DNA of 64,000 nt from the NCBI RefSeq assembly GCF_052161615.1, contig NZ_CP197417.1, positions 4,216,001 to 4,280,000 of the forward strand, written 5' to 3'. Origin of the DNA: Aeoliella sp052161615. Its GTDB lineage: Bacteria; Planctomycetota; Planctomycetia; Pirellulales; Lacipirellulaceae. The number at the start of each line of letters is the position of its first letter. The stretch's first letter is position 1. Both the position numbers and the translations under genes were made by a program. Below the pieces are notes generated by a model. The model had not been told where the DNA came from. It was given only the letters and a program-made list of their open reading frames with translations, and did no database searches. Positions 19,915 through 28,356 of the stretch are shown here, in pieces.

Positions 19915-22900
19915 TCACGACTTACGACGGCCGCGAGCCGCCACTCCATATCCTACCACAGCGAACGCGAGAATCGCCCACGTAGCGGGCTCAGGGACTG
20001 CATTTTGACCACCACCCTGCAACAGGGCGGCTAGATCGACCGTGGCGAGGGCGGCTGAGTCCTGATGGTTCTGGAACAAAATGATCCAATCCAGCAGATC
20101 CGTCCGCCCACTTCCATCAAAATCGGCCATGGTCGTGATGCTGTTGAGGTCACCCGCAATGACTGAATTGCCTGCGGCATCGGTCAGCACCTGAGTGTCG
20201 TAGAAGCGATTGACGAAATAGGTCACGTCGTCGACGCTCTCGTTACCGGTTCCATTGCCCTTCACCATTCCGTCGCCATTGGCATCGCCCGGGGTCACGT
20301 TGGCGGTGATGAAGTCGTTGTCGGTCAGCAAGTTGATGGTGCCGTAGTTCTTACCGGCGGGGGTGAGGCCACGATTATCTCCTGCCACGGCGAGGCGGAA
20401 ATTGTCCATCGTCCCCGTGAAGAAGTCGCCATCGCCTTCGAGATTCGAGCCGAACACGATCTCCTCCGCATCAGTGTTCAAGTAGAAGGTGTTGGGGGTG
20501 ATCAACTCCACGACGCCGTTGACCAGCAGTGTCGCCCGATTGCCTTTGACGATGTGCTGCACGTGAGCCCAACCGTTAGCATCGAGCGTGTCGGCGACAA
20601 CGACGTTGCTATCGAACTGCTGACCAGCATAGGTAATGCCCCAGGTATCGTTCGCGGTGATATGAATGCCAAACTGAGACGAATCGTTCACCACGTCTTG
20701 CCGAGCTCCAGACAGGTTCGTCGGACGCACCCAACCGTCCATCAGACGTGTGGTGATCGTGAAGTAGGCATTGGCATAGGGGTCGGCGAAGTTGGCATCG
20801 CCGTCTGGCGGATAGCCTAGTCCCGGTCCACGCAGCGCATCGTCGACGCCATCGAATACAATGCCGACGCCAGACGTCACCGACCCCATGTTAGTACCGG
20901 GGTAGTTTAGCGCGGCGGTGTTGATGTACTTGGGCCGCTGCGCGGGTTCGGTGGGAACGGGTGCGAGATCGCGATAGGTGGTCAGCACCGAGGGGTCGCC
21001 GAAGTGATCGATTGTAAAATCGGCCACCAGGGCACCAGCTCCCTGACCGACCGCAACTCCCGCCGAGCCATTCTCAACGCCGTCGGGACCCGAGTTGTCT
21101 CCAAATAAGTAGATCGCATCGGGGGTCGCCGCGCTGGTAGACCCTACGCAGCACACCGCGATGGCAAGACCACCAAGGATTCGCATCGCCAAGCCATTCC
21201 ATCGCCGGCCAACGCCAATCGCACCGGCTAGTGCCAGTAGTAGCAAGCCTGATGGTTCGGGTACGCTTGTGCTGCCTACTAGCGATCCAGAGGACGACTC
21301 CCCGAAGTTGCTCTTCCAGACTTGGTAGTCGATGGCGTTCACGACGCCCGGCGAGGCGCTGGGGTCTTCGTTGGTGAGCGATGCCGCCCCCAAGTTGTCA
21401 CGCCAAACCGTGTAGTCGGCGAGATTCACCGTGCCATCGTTGTTGTAGTCTCCAAAAAGCTCGGCGGTCCCCCCCACGTACACCACTCGCCCGGGAAGGA
21501 ATAGTTCGGCGGTGCCAGTGGTGTTCACATAGAACTCAAGGTCCTGTCCGTCGACCGCGGTGTTGTACCCCGTTCCCAGCGGAAGCACGGCGGTGTTCGA
21601 GAGTGTGGATGATCCGAGCAGATTCGCCTCGACCAAAAGGCTGGAGTTAGACGAGTCGCCCTTCTCCCAACCATTTCCCGTACCGGTGCCCGGCGTGAAC
21701 CCACCCACGCTGCCGTTCTCGAAACCGTTCCACGTAGCGAGAAGCGAGCCACCGCTGCGAATCTCGTAACCGTTGATCGGCAGGCTTTGGGCAAGCGCCC
21801 CTTCGTTGCGAATCGTCAGGCTGCCGGTGGATCGGTTCACCTCTAGCACCACGTCCGAAGGACCATTCATCAGTCGCAGTTCGTTGCCTCCGATGTTGTT
21901 CACGGGGCTATCGAGCGAAATGTCGTTGATGGTTAAGCGTGCGGCGACGTAGCGTCCGCTCTTCACACCAGTCAGGCTGTATGGCGTCATCACGCCACTG
22001 AGTTCGGTCACCGAAACGTCGGCGTCGGGCGAGGTCGCTGGAACGACACCTCCAAAGTCGGTGTTACTGAACCACAGCTCTACCTTGCCCACCTTGTCGG
22101 CATTGCCGATCGCACCGGCGCGTTGGGCGTAGGTAAGGTAGTTGGCTGAGATGGAGCTGCCGTAATCGAAAAACAATTCCATCGGACCAACTCCCACTCC
22201 CGCATACTGCGGATCGCCCCCGCCATACACTTTCACACCAACGTCAGCACCTGTGAAGGTGGTGTCGTCGAACAGTTTGGCAACTCCGTAATCGGCGTTG
22301 TATTCGGAGTTCGCTGTCGACGTTGTGGGGGTCGCGGGCGACGAGAGCGTGAACACTTGGGCGTCGGCGGTCGCCGCCCCCAGCACACAGATGGCGCCCA
22401 ACAGCGTACAAGCGACCGCTTTGTGTCGACGGACAACCATGGCTACACCAACTAACCCCAGGAGGACGAAGAAGGAGCTCGGTTCCGGCACCTGCGAGGT
22501 CATGAGCGCCGCGAGAGCACCAGTGCCATTGTTGGCGTCGTAAAGTGCTTCGAACGCGCGGAAGTCGCGCAGATCGGTGTCGCCGTCTTCGTCGAGGTCC
22601 CCGAGGCGGTAGGCTTGAGCAAGCGACAGGTTGGTACCGGCGCTACCGAGTCCCGTACGGAACAGAGGCCAATCTTCGGCACCCACGCTGCCATTGCCGC
22701 TGTAGTCGCCATCGACCACTTCGTCCCCTACGTACACGATATCGGTCGTAATCAGCGAGCCATCGCTCGCAACGAGGCGGACGGTGAGGTCCTCGGTCGA
22801 AGTACGAATCCAGGAATTGCCAAGATTCACCGACTGACCGGTGCTAAGCGTAACCCCGCCGCTTCCGGGTTGCACACCCTCGCTAAGGACACCAACAAAG

Positions 22901-23688
22901 GGCTCGGGAGTAAACTCCAGCCAAGTCGCTGTGGTCACTTGGTTCGGGCCTGGATTGCCCGAGTCGTAGTTGCCGGTGATGGAACTCCAGTTCTCAGAAT
23001 CAAGTCCTCCGTAGTCAGGCGATTCAATTTCGTAGGCGATGAAAGTCACGTCCGAAGCCGTATCGTTGGTCAATGTGATGTTGCCGGTTTCGCGGTCCAC
23101 AATGAACGCAGGGTTAATGGCCGTCGGCGTATTGAAGCTCAAACGAAACTCGCTACCTCCGATATTGCCGCCACCCCCAGGTGGCGCGATGAAACGAGCC
23201 GCTACGTACTGTCCCGAGAAATCCGCCCCGCCAAAGGTGTACTGGGTTAGTATGGGGGTCGCAGTGTTCGTGACTGTTACACTTGCATTCGCGGGAGTGC
23301 CTGGAATCACGCCGCCGAAGTCGGTGTTGCTGAACCAAAAGTCAATTCGCCCCACTTTGTCGAGCGCGGGGTTGCCACCAAGCCGTTGGCTGTAGACAAA
23401 GCCGTCCACGCCCGTAAGAGGCGAACCATAGTCCATGAAAACGTTGAATGGCCCCGTACCAACGCCGGCCCACTGGGTACCCCCGCCGGCGCCATACTGG
23501 GTAACGCCAATGTTCGCGTCGGTCACGACTTCGTCGAAGAGATTCGTGACGGTGTAGTCGCCGTTGAATTCAGAGGTCGCGGTGATCGTTGTGGGCGCAC
23601 CGAACAAATCGGCCCGCCCTTCGCCGGCTTGTGCAGCCAGGATTGCCATCACCCACACCGGGCTTAGTTTCCATGAACGTCGCAACAT
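19915..23688 (-). CDS. Tandem PEP-CTERM polyprotein with three modules
   Basis: One uninterrupted frame encodes three secreted modules. I start at the ATG at 23688 (MLRRSWKLSPV, 1257 aa) because TTTAGGAGC lies 8 bases upstream; an ATG at 23715 has none. Module 1 (1-421): signal peptide, discoidin-like domain, dockerin-like cassette, VPEP at 400-403, hydrophobic stretch, RR. Module 2 (422-829): a new hydrophobic stretch ending TADA (cut after 443), a domain homologous to module 1 (shared FWFSNTDFGGV / LWFSNTDFGGV), cassette NLADYTVWRDNLG, VPEP at 809-812, RR. Module 3 (830-1257): hydrophobic stretch ending STSAA (about 854), LamG-like domain with GIVFDGVDDAL, dockerin-like cassette, final VPEP at 1231-1234 and RGRRKS. 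PEP-CTERM signals are exosortase substrates and normally occur once, at the C-terminus. Alternative: recent fusion of tandem genes by stop loss. Confidence 0.85.
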   Translation of the reverse strand: MLRRSWKLSPVWVMAILAAQAGEGRADLFGAPTTITATSEFNGDYTVTNLFDEVVTDANIGVTQYGAGGGTQWAGVGTGPFNVFMDYGSPLTGVDGFVYSQRLGGNPALDKVGRIDFWFSNTDFGGVIPGTPANASVTVTNTATPILTQYTFGGADFSGQYVAARFIAPPGGGGNIGGSEFRLSFNTPTAINPAFIVDRETGNITLTNDTASDVTFIAYEIESPDYGGLDSENWSSITGNYDSGNPGPNQVTTATWLEFTPEPFVGVLSEGVQPGSGGVTLSTGQSVNLGNSWIRTSTEDLTVRLVASDGSLITTDIVYVGDEVVDGDYSGNGSVGAEDWPLFRTGLGSAGTNLSLAQAYRLGDLDEDGDTDLRDFRAFEALYDANNGTGALAALMTSQVPEPSSFFVLLGLVGVAMVVRRHKAVACTLLGAICVLGAATADAQVFTLSSPATPTTSTANSEYNADYGVAKLFDDTTFTGADVGVKVYGGGDPQYAGVGVGPMELFFDYGSSISANYLTYAQRAGAIGNADKVGKVELWFSNTDFGGVVPATSPDADVSVTELSGVMTPYSLTGVKSGRYVAARLTINDISLDSPVNNIGGNELRLMNGPSDVVLEVNRSTGSLTIRNEGALAQSLPINGYEIRSGGSLLATWNGFENGSVGGFTPGTGTGNGWEKGDSSNSSLLVEANLLGSSTLSNTAVLPLGTGYNTAVDGQDLEFYVNTTGTAELFLPGRVVYVGGTAELFGDYNNDGTVNLADYTVWRDNLGAASLTNEDPSASPGVVNAIDYQVWKSNFGESSSGSLVGSTSVPEPSGLLLLALAGAIGVGRRWNGLAMRILGGLAIAVCCVGSTSAATPDAIYLFGDNSGPDGVENGSAGVAVGQGAGALVADFTIDHFGDPSVLTTYRDLAPVPTEPAQRPKYINTAALNYPGTNMGSVTSGVGIVFDGVDDALRGPGLGYPPDGDANFADPYANAYFTITTRLMDGWVRPTNLSGARQDVVNDSSQFGIHITANDTWGITYAGQQFDSNVVVADTLDANGWAHVQHIVKGNRATLLVNGVVELITPNTFYLNTDAEEIVFGSNLEGDGDFFTGTMDNFRLAVAGDNRGLTPAGKNYGTINLLTDNDFITANVTPGDANGDGMVKGNGTGNESVDDVTYFVNRFYDTQVLTDAAGNSVIAGDLNSITTMADFDGSGRTDLLDWIILFQNHQDSAALATVDLAALLQGGGQNAVPEPATWAILAFAVVGYGVAARGRRKS

Positions 23689-23737
23689 GTTGTTCGCTCC
23701 TAAAGCTGGATGCATAGTTAGACAAGTGGAGGATGGC

Positions 23738-24175
23738 TTACTTCAATTCAAACGTGACACGATTCTCTTGCCCGGCGGTCACCGTGGTCGTTAAGTCCGA
23801 GGTCTGGGCCCTGGAATACTTGGCAGGGAGCAAATTCTTGGGAGCCGTTTGCTTACCGGAGAAGTCGGGCTTCTCAAACTTGGTGGCGGTCACTCGGTAG
23901 GTGCCGGCGATCACGCCCTCTTGCTCCCGCGTCCCCATGTCGAAAGAGGTCGCCGCAACGAACTCTCCCGCGTCGTCGGTAACGGCTGACGCGTTCGTTC
24001 CCCCCTCCCCTTCGGCGAGGAACGTCAGGACGACGCCCGACTCCGGCTTGCCGTTGAGAGTGACCACGCCCGTGAGCGGGTGCGTCTCGACTCCTTCGGG
24101 GCTGTCGCTGCAGCCACCACTGCTAAGAAGTAGGAGAGCCGTGAAAAGTATTAGATTTCGGAGAGGATGTAACAT
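23738..24175 (-). CDS. Small lipoprotein with transthyretin/carboxypeptidase-regulatory-like domain
   Basis: A 145-residue protein with a lipoprotein signal (LILFTALLLLSSGGC, lipobox SGGC at residues 19-22). A single Ig-like beta domain of the type found in Planctomycete DUF1559-linked lipoproteins follows: HPLTGVVTLNGKPESGVVLTF, DDAGEF, GTYRVTATKFEKPDF, and a C-terminal VTFELK. Such proteins sit next to DUF1559 genes very often, as here (the DUF1559 gene ends 54 bases upstream). Function unknown; probably an envelope structural or binding protein. It lies between DUF1559 and the tandem PEP-CTERM gene on the same strand. Confidence 0.85.
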   Translation of the reverse strand: MLHPLRNLILFTALLLLSSGGCSDSPEGVETHPLTGVVTLNGKPESGVVLTFLAEGEGGTNASAVTDDAGEFVAATSFDMGTREQEGVIAGTYRVTATKFEKPDFSGKQTAPKNLLPAKYSRAQTSDLTTTVTAGQENRVTFELK

Positions 24176-24229
24176 TAGTTCAGCCGAGACAAGTCAGGAA
24201 AAATACGAGCAATTGGGCACACCTAACGC

Positions 24230-25402
24230 CTATTCGAACGACGCGACTTCGCCATCGCCCCGCGCTCCAAGCCGTTGATAAGCGGTGTAGTCGATCGACG
24301 CGTTCAAGAAGTGAGTCGAACCATCGGCGAACACAAAGTTCGCTCCGCCAGGATGCCGCGACTTGAAGCCCATTGCGGTATTGAAGTCGACCTCCCAGTC
24401 GTGGCCTGGCTTCTTGGTGACGCTGGCACCACCGCGTCCGCCACCAGTGGTGTTGGTCGGAGCGTCGTCCTTGTCGGTTTCGAAGTTGATCGGCGCGGTC
24501 GTGGCGAACCACAATCCTTCGGACAACGTCCAGCCACGAATCCATTGAAACCCCGATGACGCCGGCAGAATCTCCCCCATCGCAATCGTGTTCGAGGTGC
24601 CATCGGATATCTGCGCGATCTTGGCCGCCCAAGTGCTACGGGCGAACACACCCGAAATCGTGCGGGCGTTGGGGCAATCGGACCGCACATTGGCTCCACC
24701 TGCCCCTGTGGGACAAGGCTTCGAGGGATCGGTGTTCTGATTGAACCAATCTTCGCCGTCGCGATCCTGGTCGTACATGGTTCCTCCGGGTGGAACCACC
24801 GTCGACAGGTTGAAGCCGCCGAATGATTCCATCCGTTGCGAGCCGATCGACCCCGCGTAATTCGTCACCGCAATTTCGCCCCCGAGTAGCAAGCTCGACA
24901 TTGCGCTGATCCCGTCTGCGGGATTGATGCGGCCGTTCTTCGTGTCTGACGCGCACTGAAGCAGGGGTACCACGAACGAGCGGGCGGGAACCGTGCCGAT
25001 CAATTGATCGCCCGGCCTGACGCAAGCGGGGTCCGCCGGATCGCAAAAGTCGAGGTTATCCGTAAGAGCCGACTGCTCGAGGAATGGTCCCATCACGAGA
25101 AGATGCGAAGCAAAGTCGCGGCGGCCAGCCAGTTCACCATGAATGTAGTTGGCATTTGCAGGAAAACGACCGTGCGACGAATGGTAATTCTGCAGCGCAA
25201 TTCCGAGTTGGCGGAGATTGTTGACGCACGACGAACGACGAGCCGCCTCGCGGGCGGCCTGGACGGCTGGAAGCAGGAGCGCGACGAGGATGCCGATGAT
25301 GGCGATCACCACCAGTAGCTCCACCAACGTGAAAGCACTAGGACGACGCGAGACGTTGTATTGCAAATCATTTGCTCGGCGCCGGACGGCGTTGGTGTCC
25401 AT
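24230..25402 (-). CDS. DUF1559 prepilin-like protein
   Basis: Start chosen at the ATG at 25402 (MDTNAVRRRAND), preceded by AGGGAG at a suitable distance; the frame is open further upstream. The 390-residue protein has a type IV prepilin N-terminus, SAFTLVELLVVIAIIGIL, with the peptidase site before Phe and the conserved Glu five residues later, then the family block AAREAARRSSCVNNLRQLG. The C-terminal half carries the DUF1559 patterns GTSNTIAMGE and HPGGANFVFADGSTHFLN. This family is massively expanded in Planctomycetes; roles as pseudopilins of a type II secretion-like system are proposed but unproven. It forms one set with the sigma factor/regulator pair upstream. Confidence 0.92.
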   Translation of the reverse strand: MDTNAVRRRANDLQYNVSRRPSAFTLVELLVVIAIIGILVALLLPAVQAAREAARRSSCVNNLRQLGIALQNYHSSHGRFPANANYIHGELAGRRDFASHLLVMGPFLEQSALTDNLDFCDPADPACVRPGDQLIGTVPARSFVVPLLQCASDTKNGRINPADGISAMSSLLLGGEIAVTNYAGSIGSQRMESFGGFNLSTVVPPGGTMYDQDRDGEDWFNQNTDPSKPCPTGAGGANVRSDCPNARTISGVFARSTWAAKIAQISDGTSNTIAMGEILPASSGFQWIRGWTLSEGLWFATTAPINFETDKDDAPTNTTGGGRGGASVTKKPGHDWEVDFNTAMGFKSRHPGGANFVFADGSTHFLNASIDYTAYQRLGARGDGEVASFE

Positions 25403-25601
25403 GGTAAACGTACTCCCTATCCTTACGACGTTAAGAAAAGTTATGCCTGCGTGGTGGCCATCCCCTGCCCGTCGGCCTGCTGCCCCAGGGCCGACGAACA
25501 GGTGCATGGCTACAGTTTTCGGGGCTCAGTGCGCACCGCTATCCCTCGCCAAGGATCAGGCCCAGCGATACAGTATCCGGCCCGGATGAGTGGCTCGGAG
25601 G

Positions 25602-27359
25602 TTAAGCGTTCCATCGAGGAACAGGTTGATCCTTCGACGTTCGATTCGGAGATTCCAGTCCTTCGGAGATCGACGCGGGATTACCCGCCTCGTACATTTC
25701 CTTGATCTCTTCTTCCGCGAGCGCGCGGTCCAACAAGATCAACTCATCGATATCGCCACAAAAGTACTGGTCGTGTGCCGGCACGTCGCCGTAGTACCCA
25801 ATCGTCAGTGGATGATTCGTTAATGCGAAGTCGGTCGGAGCGATAACGGATACTTGAAGCTCATCATTGATATAAATCTTTAGCCGCTTCCCCTCCGCGA
25901 CTCCCGTGACCAGCGCCCACTGCCCGACAGGCAAAGGCCTGGTTCGCAAGCTGCACCTATCCCATTGCTCCTGTCGCTCAGGATCCTTGTCGGGGCAGAC
26001 TTGCCACAGCAAGTCGCCGTTGTAGTCCATCCACAGGCCATAGTTGCGATCGCAACCTTGACCCTTGCCAACAATCCGCGTGAATCCTTGCGACGGGTAG
26101 CTGCGCGTTCGCAGCCACACCGCGACTGAGAGGTCGCCATTGATTTGCAACTCGGGAGCGTCTTCGACTGTCAGCAAGTCGGTCTGTCCGTCGAACAACA
26201 TGGCCGACTTGCCGTTCCATCGCCCTCGCACCATGCGTGCGGTCTTCTGTTGCGACTTGGCGCCGTGGCTGGCTGGATTGACGGTATTGACGATGGACTG
26301 GTCGACCGCCTCGCCGAATTCATATCGCAATAGCACGTTCGGATCGTTCATCCAGCGCTGCGAGTAAGCCAGCCATCGTTCGTACGATTGTTGCTCCTGA
26401 ACTAACTGCGCTTCTTGAAACTTATCGTTGGTCACAAACGCTGTAGGATCGGGAGCGATGCCTTCAGCGTTTTCGCCCGCGTGCCAGCGGAGCGCTTCGC
26501 CTTCGGCTAGGCGTCGCTGCTGGTCCTTGGGATGCCGGTAGTCAATTAAGTTGAGTTCGCCGCCAAAGGCATGCACTTCCGTGAAAGTGTCGGGCGAGGT
26601 CTTGAGCCCGAACCGGGCGTCACGCTCGGCGACCTTCACTCCTCCTGCCGCAATGCTGAAGCCAGATGCCTCGGGGAGCACGTCGGCGGACAGCGAACCG
26701 CTAACGAGCTGGCACGTCGCAGCATCGACGATCTCCAGCTCCGCGGGCCCTTGCAGGACGACCGTCGCTCCGCGATCGAACGCGATCTGAGCAATACCGC
26801 GATTCAATCGCAACCGGCCCGGCGACAATCTCGACCCTAGCTTCACCCCTTCGTCGAACTGAGCATCCACACCACCCGCAATCGTCGCAACGGCGGCCAA
26901 GTAGGCGGCGGGCTCGGTTCCTTGAATACGTCCAGACGTAGTTAAGCGACTGGCCTCGTTCCCAGCGTTCCAGCCCCAACCGTAGCCAACCACCACGAGC
27001 AAACTCGCGGCAATCACGGACAATCCATACCACAACCTGACCTGCCCGCGAGAGTCGGGAATGCTTGAACCACGAGGGCGTCGGGACTCGGCAACGTCGC
27101 AAATCAAATCGGGGCCGCACGCCTCGATCCCCGAAGCCATTCCTAACAACGGGCGTGCGGCCAAGGCGCCGTGATCCAAAGTGCCCATGTCCATCTCGAG
27201 CATCACGTGCTGCTCCATCCACTCCGCAAGCCAAGCGGCCGCAGCGGGATCGGCGGCTACTAGGTCGCAAAGCTGCGCGTACTGGGCGTCGTCGAGGCCG
27301 CCATCCACAAGTTGCGACGCTAAGCCCGCTAAGATTTCATTCGGTGGGCGACGACTCAT
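25602..27359 (-). CDS. Membrane regulator with FecR-like and LamG domains
   Basis: Start at the ATG at 27359, overlapping the sigma-factor stop in TAATG, so translation is coupled. The 585 residues contain a cytoplasmic N-terminal region (about 1-105, with LCDLVAADPAAAAWLAEWME similar to other Planctomycete sigma-linked regulators) and one membrane segment (about 109-130, LSVIAASLLVVVGYGWGW). An external FecR-like region (about 160-300) contains GATVVLQGPAELEIVD and FSIAAGGVKVAERDARFGL. A C-terminal LamG-like domain spans about 370-555 (SVAVWLRTRSYPSQGFTRI, IGYYGDVPAHDQYFCGDIDELILLDRAL). The layout suggests an anti-sigma or sensor protein that binds an external ligand, probably a glycan, and controls the co-encoded sigma factor. 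Gene coupling supports this; direct evidence is lacking. Confidence 0.85.
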   Translation of the reverse strand: MSRRPPNEILAGLASQLVDGGLDDAQYAQLCDLVAADPAAAAWLAEWMEQHVMLEMDMGTLDHGALAARPLLGMASGIEACGPDLICDVAESRRPRGSSIPDSRGQVRLWYGLSVIAASLLVVVGYGWGWNAGNEASRLTTSGRIQGTEPAAYLAAVATIAGGVDAQFDEGVKLGSRLSPGRLRLNRGIAQIAFDRGATVVLQGPAELEIVDAATCQLVSGSLSADVLPEASGFSIAAGGVKVAERDARFGLKTSPDTFTEVHAFGGELNLIDYRHPKDQQRRLAEGEALRWHAGENAEGIAPDPTAFVTNDKFQEAQLVQEQQSYERWLAYSQRWMNDPNVLLRYEFGEAVDQSIVNTVNPASHGAKSQQKTARMVRGRWNGKSAMLFDGQTDLLTVEDAPELQINGDLSVAVWLRTRSYPSQGFTRIVGKGQGCDRNYGLWMDYNGDLLWQVCPDKDPERQEQWDRCSLRTRPLPVGQWALVTGVAEGKRLKIYINDELQVSVIAPTDFALTNHPLTIGYYGDVPAHDQYFCGDIDELILLDRALAEEEIKEMYEAGNPASISEGLESPNRTSKDQPVPRWNA

Positions 27360-27871
27360 TACATGGCCTCCAATCGCTTGTTCACACAATCCATCAGCGT
27401 CTGCCGAATGCGCTTGAGTGACATTTTCACCGCTCCTTCGCTCTTCTGCTGCTCGGCTGCAATCTGTGCTATGCGTTTATTCTCGCTGTATCGCTGGTAG
27501 ATAAGCTGGCGCCACCGCCCGTGAAGCTTGGCGACGCAGTTTCGTAATGCGAGCCGACGCTCGTCGAAATCGACCTCGTCTCGCTCGCTGGCTAGATTGT
27601 CGATCACTTCTTGGCTGAAGATCAGGCGGTCGCGTTTTCGATCGCGAAGGAAAGCGAGCGCCTGAAAGTAGGCGATCTCGCGGCTCCACGCGTTAAAACT
27701 TTGGATGGCTTCGAACTCCGACGACTTTCGCCACATCACCAGGTTGGCTTCTTGCAGCACGCTATTGGCATCGTGCATGTCCCCCAGCAGGCAGAACAGG
27801 TAGGCTTGCAGCCTGCCCTGCGACGCCGTGAGCGCCTTCAGGAATCGCTCTTCCGACGAGATTTGGTCCAA
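27359..27871 (-). CDS. Sigma-70 family (ECF-like, Planctomycete type) sigma factor
   Basis: A 170-residue alternative sigma factor starting at TTG (27871), supported by GGAGGG six bases upstream. Region 2 is seen as YLFCLLGDMHDANSVLQEANLVMW to FLRDRKRDRLIF (shown in part: VLQEANLVMWRK, AWSREIAYFQALAFLRD). Region 4 is the C-terminal helix-turn-helix (RIAQIAAEQQKSEGAVKMSLKR). It belongs to the group often annotated Rhodopirellula/Verrucomicrobium sigma-70. Its product should direct polymerase to a regulon controlled by the coupled membrane protein. A paralogue sits at 31919-32467 and shares most region 2 residues. Confidence 0.93.
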   Translation of the reverse strand: MDQISSEERFLKALTASQGRLQAYLFCLLGDMHDANSVLQEANLVMWRKSSEFEAIQSFNAWSREIAYFQALAFLRDRKRDRLIFSQEVIDNLASERDEVDFDERRLALRNCVAKLHGRWRQLIYQRYSENKRIAQIAAEQQKSEGAVKMSLKRIRQTLMDCVNKRLEAM

Positions 27872-28356
27872 CGCCAGCCCTCCAACTACCTATTATCGAG
27901 CGCCTACCTGCCTCGTTCACCCGACTTTGAACGTTGAAATGTCACCAAGCCCCCGGGATAAGCACGAAAACCAGGGCGAAAAGTGCGATCGCAGGAGGGT
28001 GTCCCACGCTGCCGTGTTTCTCCGGCACACTACGGTACCCGCCCGGTGTGCGGAAGTAACACAAAAAATTCGCAAGAACGCCCAGAAGCCGCACTCAACA
28101 ACGCCCTGTCGGTTTGCCGCACAGGCAATGAGCCACAGGCTCGGCCTCGCAAACGCTCGCGGGGCCGATCTTCTCCGTATGTCAGTTACCCCATCCATCC
28201 CAGGTGGTACTAATTCGGCAGGGGTGTCGCGCGCTAGCTTCGCGGCTCCCGGCTCTTGGGTCCGGAACAGCAGCTCTTTTTACTTCGCCCTCGGATTTCG
28301 CCGCGGCGCAAACGGCGGGGAACGGACGGGCGTATGACTTCACAGGGGAGGCACTC
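27872..28356. other. Divergent intergenic region between sigma factor and sugar dehydrogenase-like gene
   Basis: This 485-base stretch separates two divergent genes and should hold both promoters. Short frames in it have no coding character. The reading frame of the rightward gene remains open to a GTG at 28204, but the GTG at 28357 has a far better ribosome-binding site. No RNA gene or repeat recognised. Confidence 0.4.

Noticed and set aside
19915..23715. Possibility that the three-module PEP-CTERM gene is an assembly or sequencing artefact joining separate genes
   Set aside because: There is no frame break at either junction, no intergenic-like DNA, and a second gene has the same junction structure. 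Kept as an alternative but not preferred.
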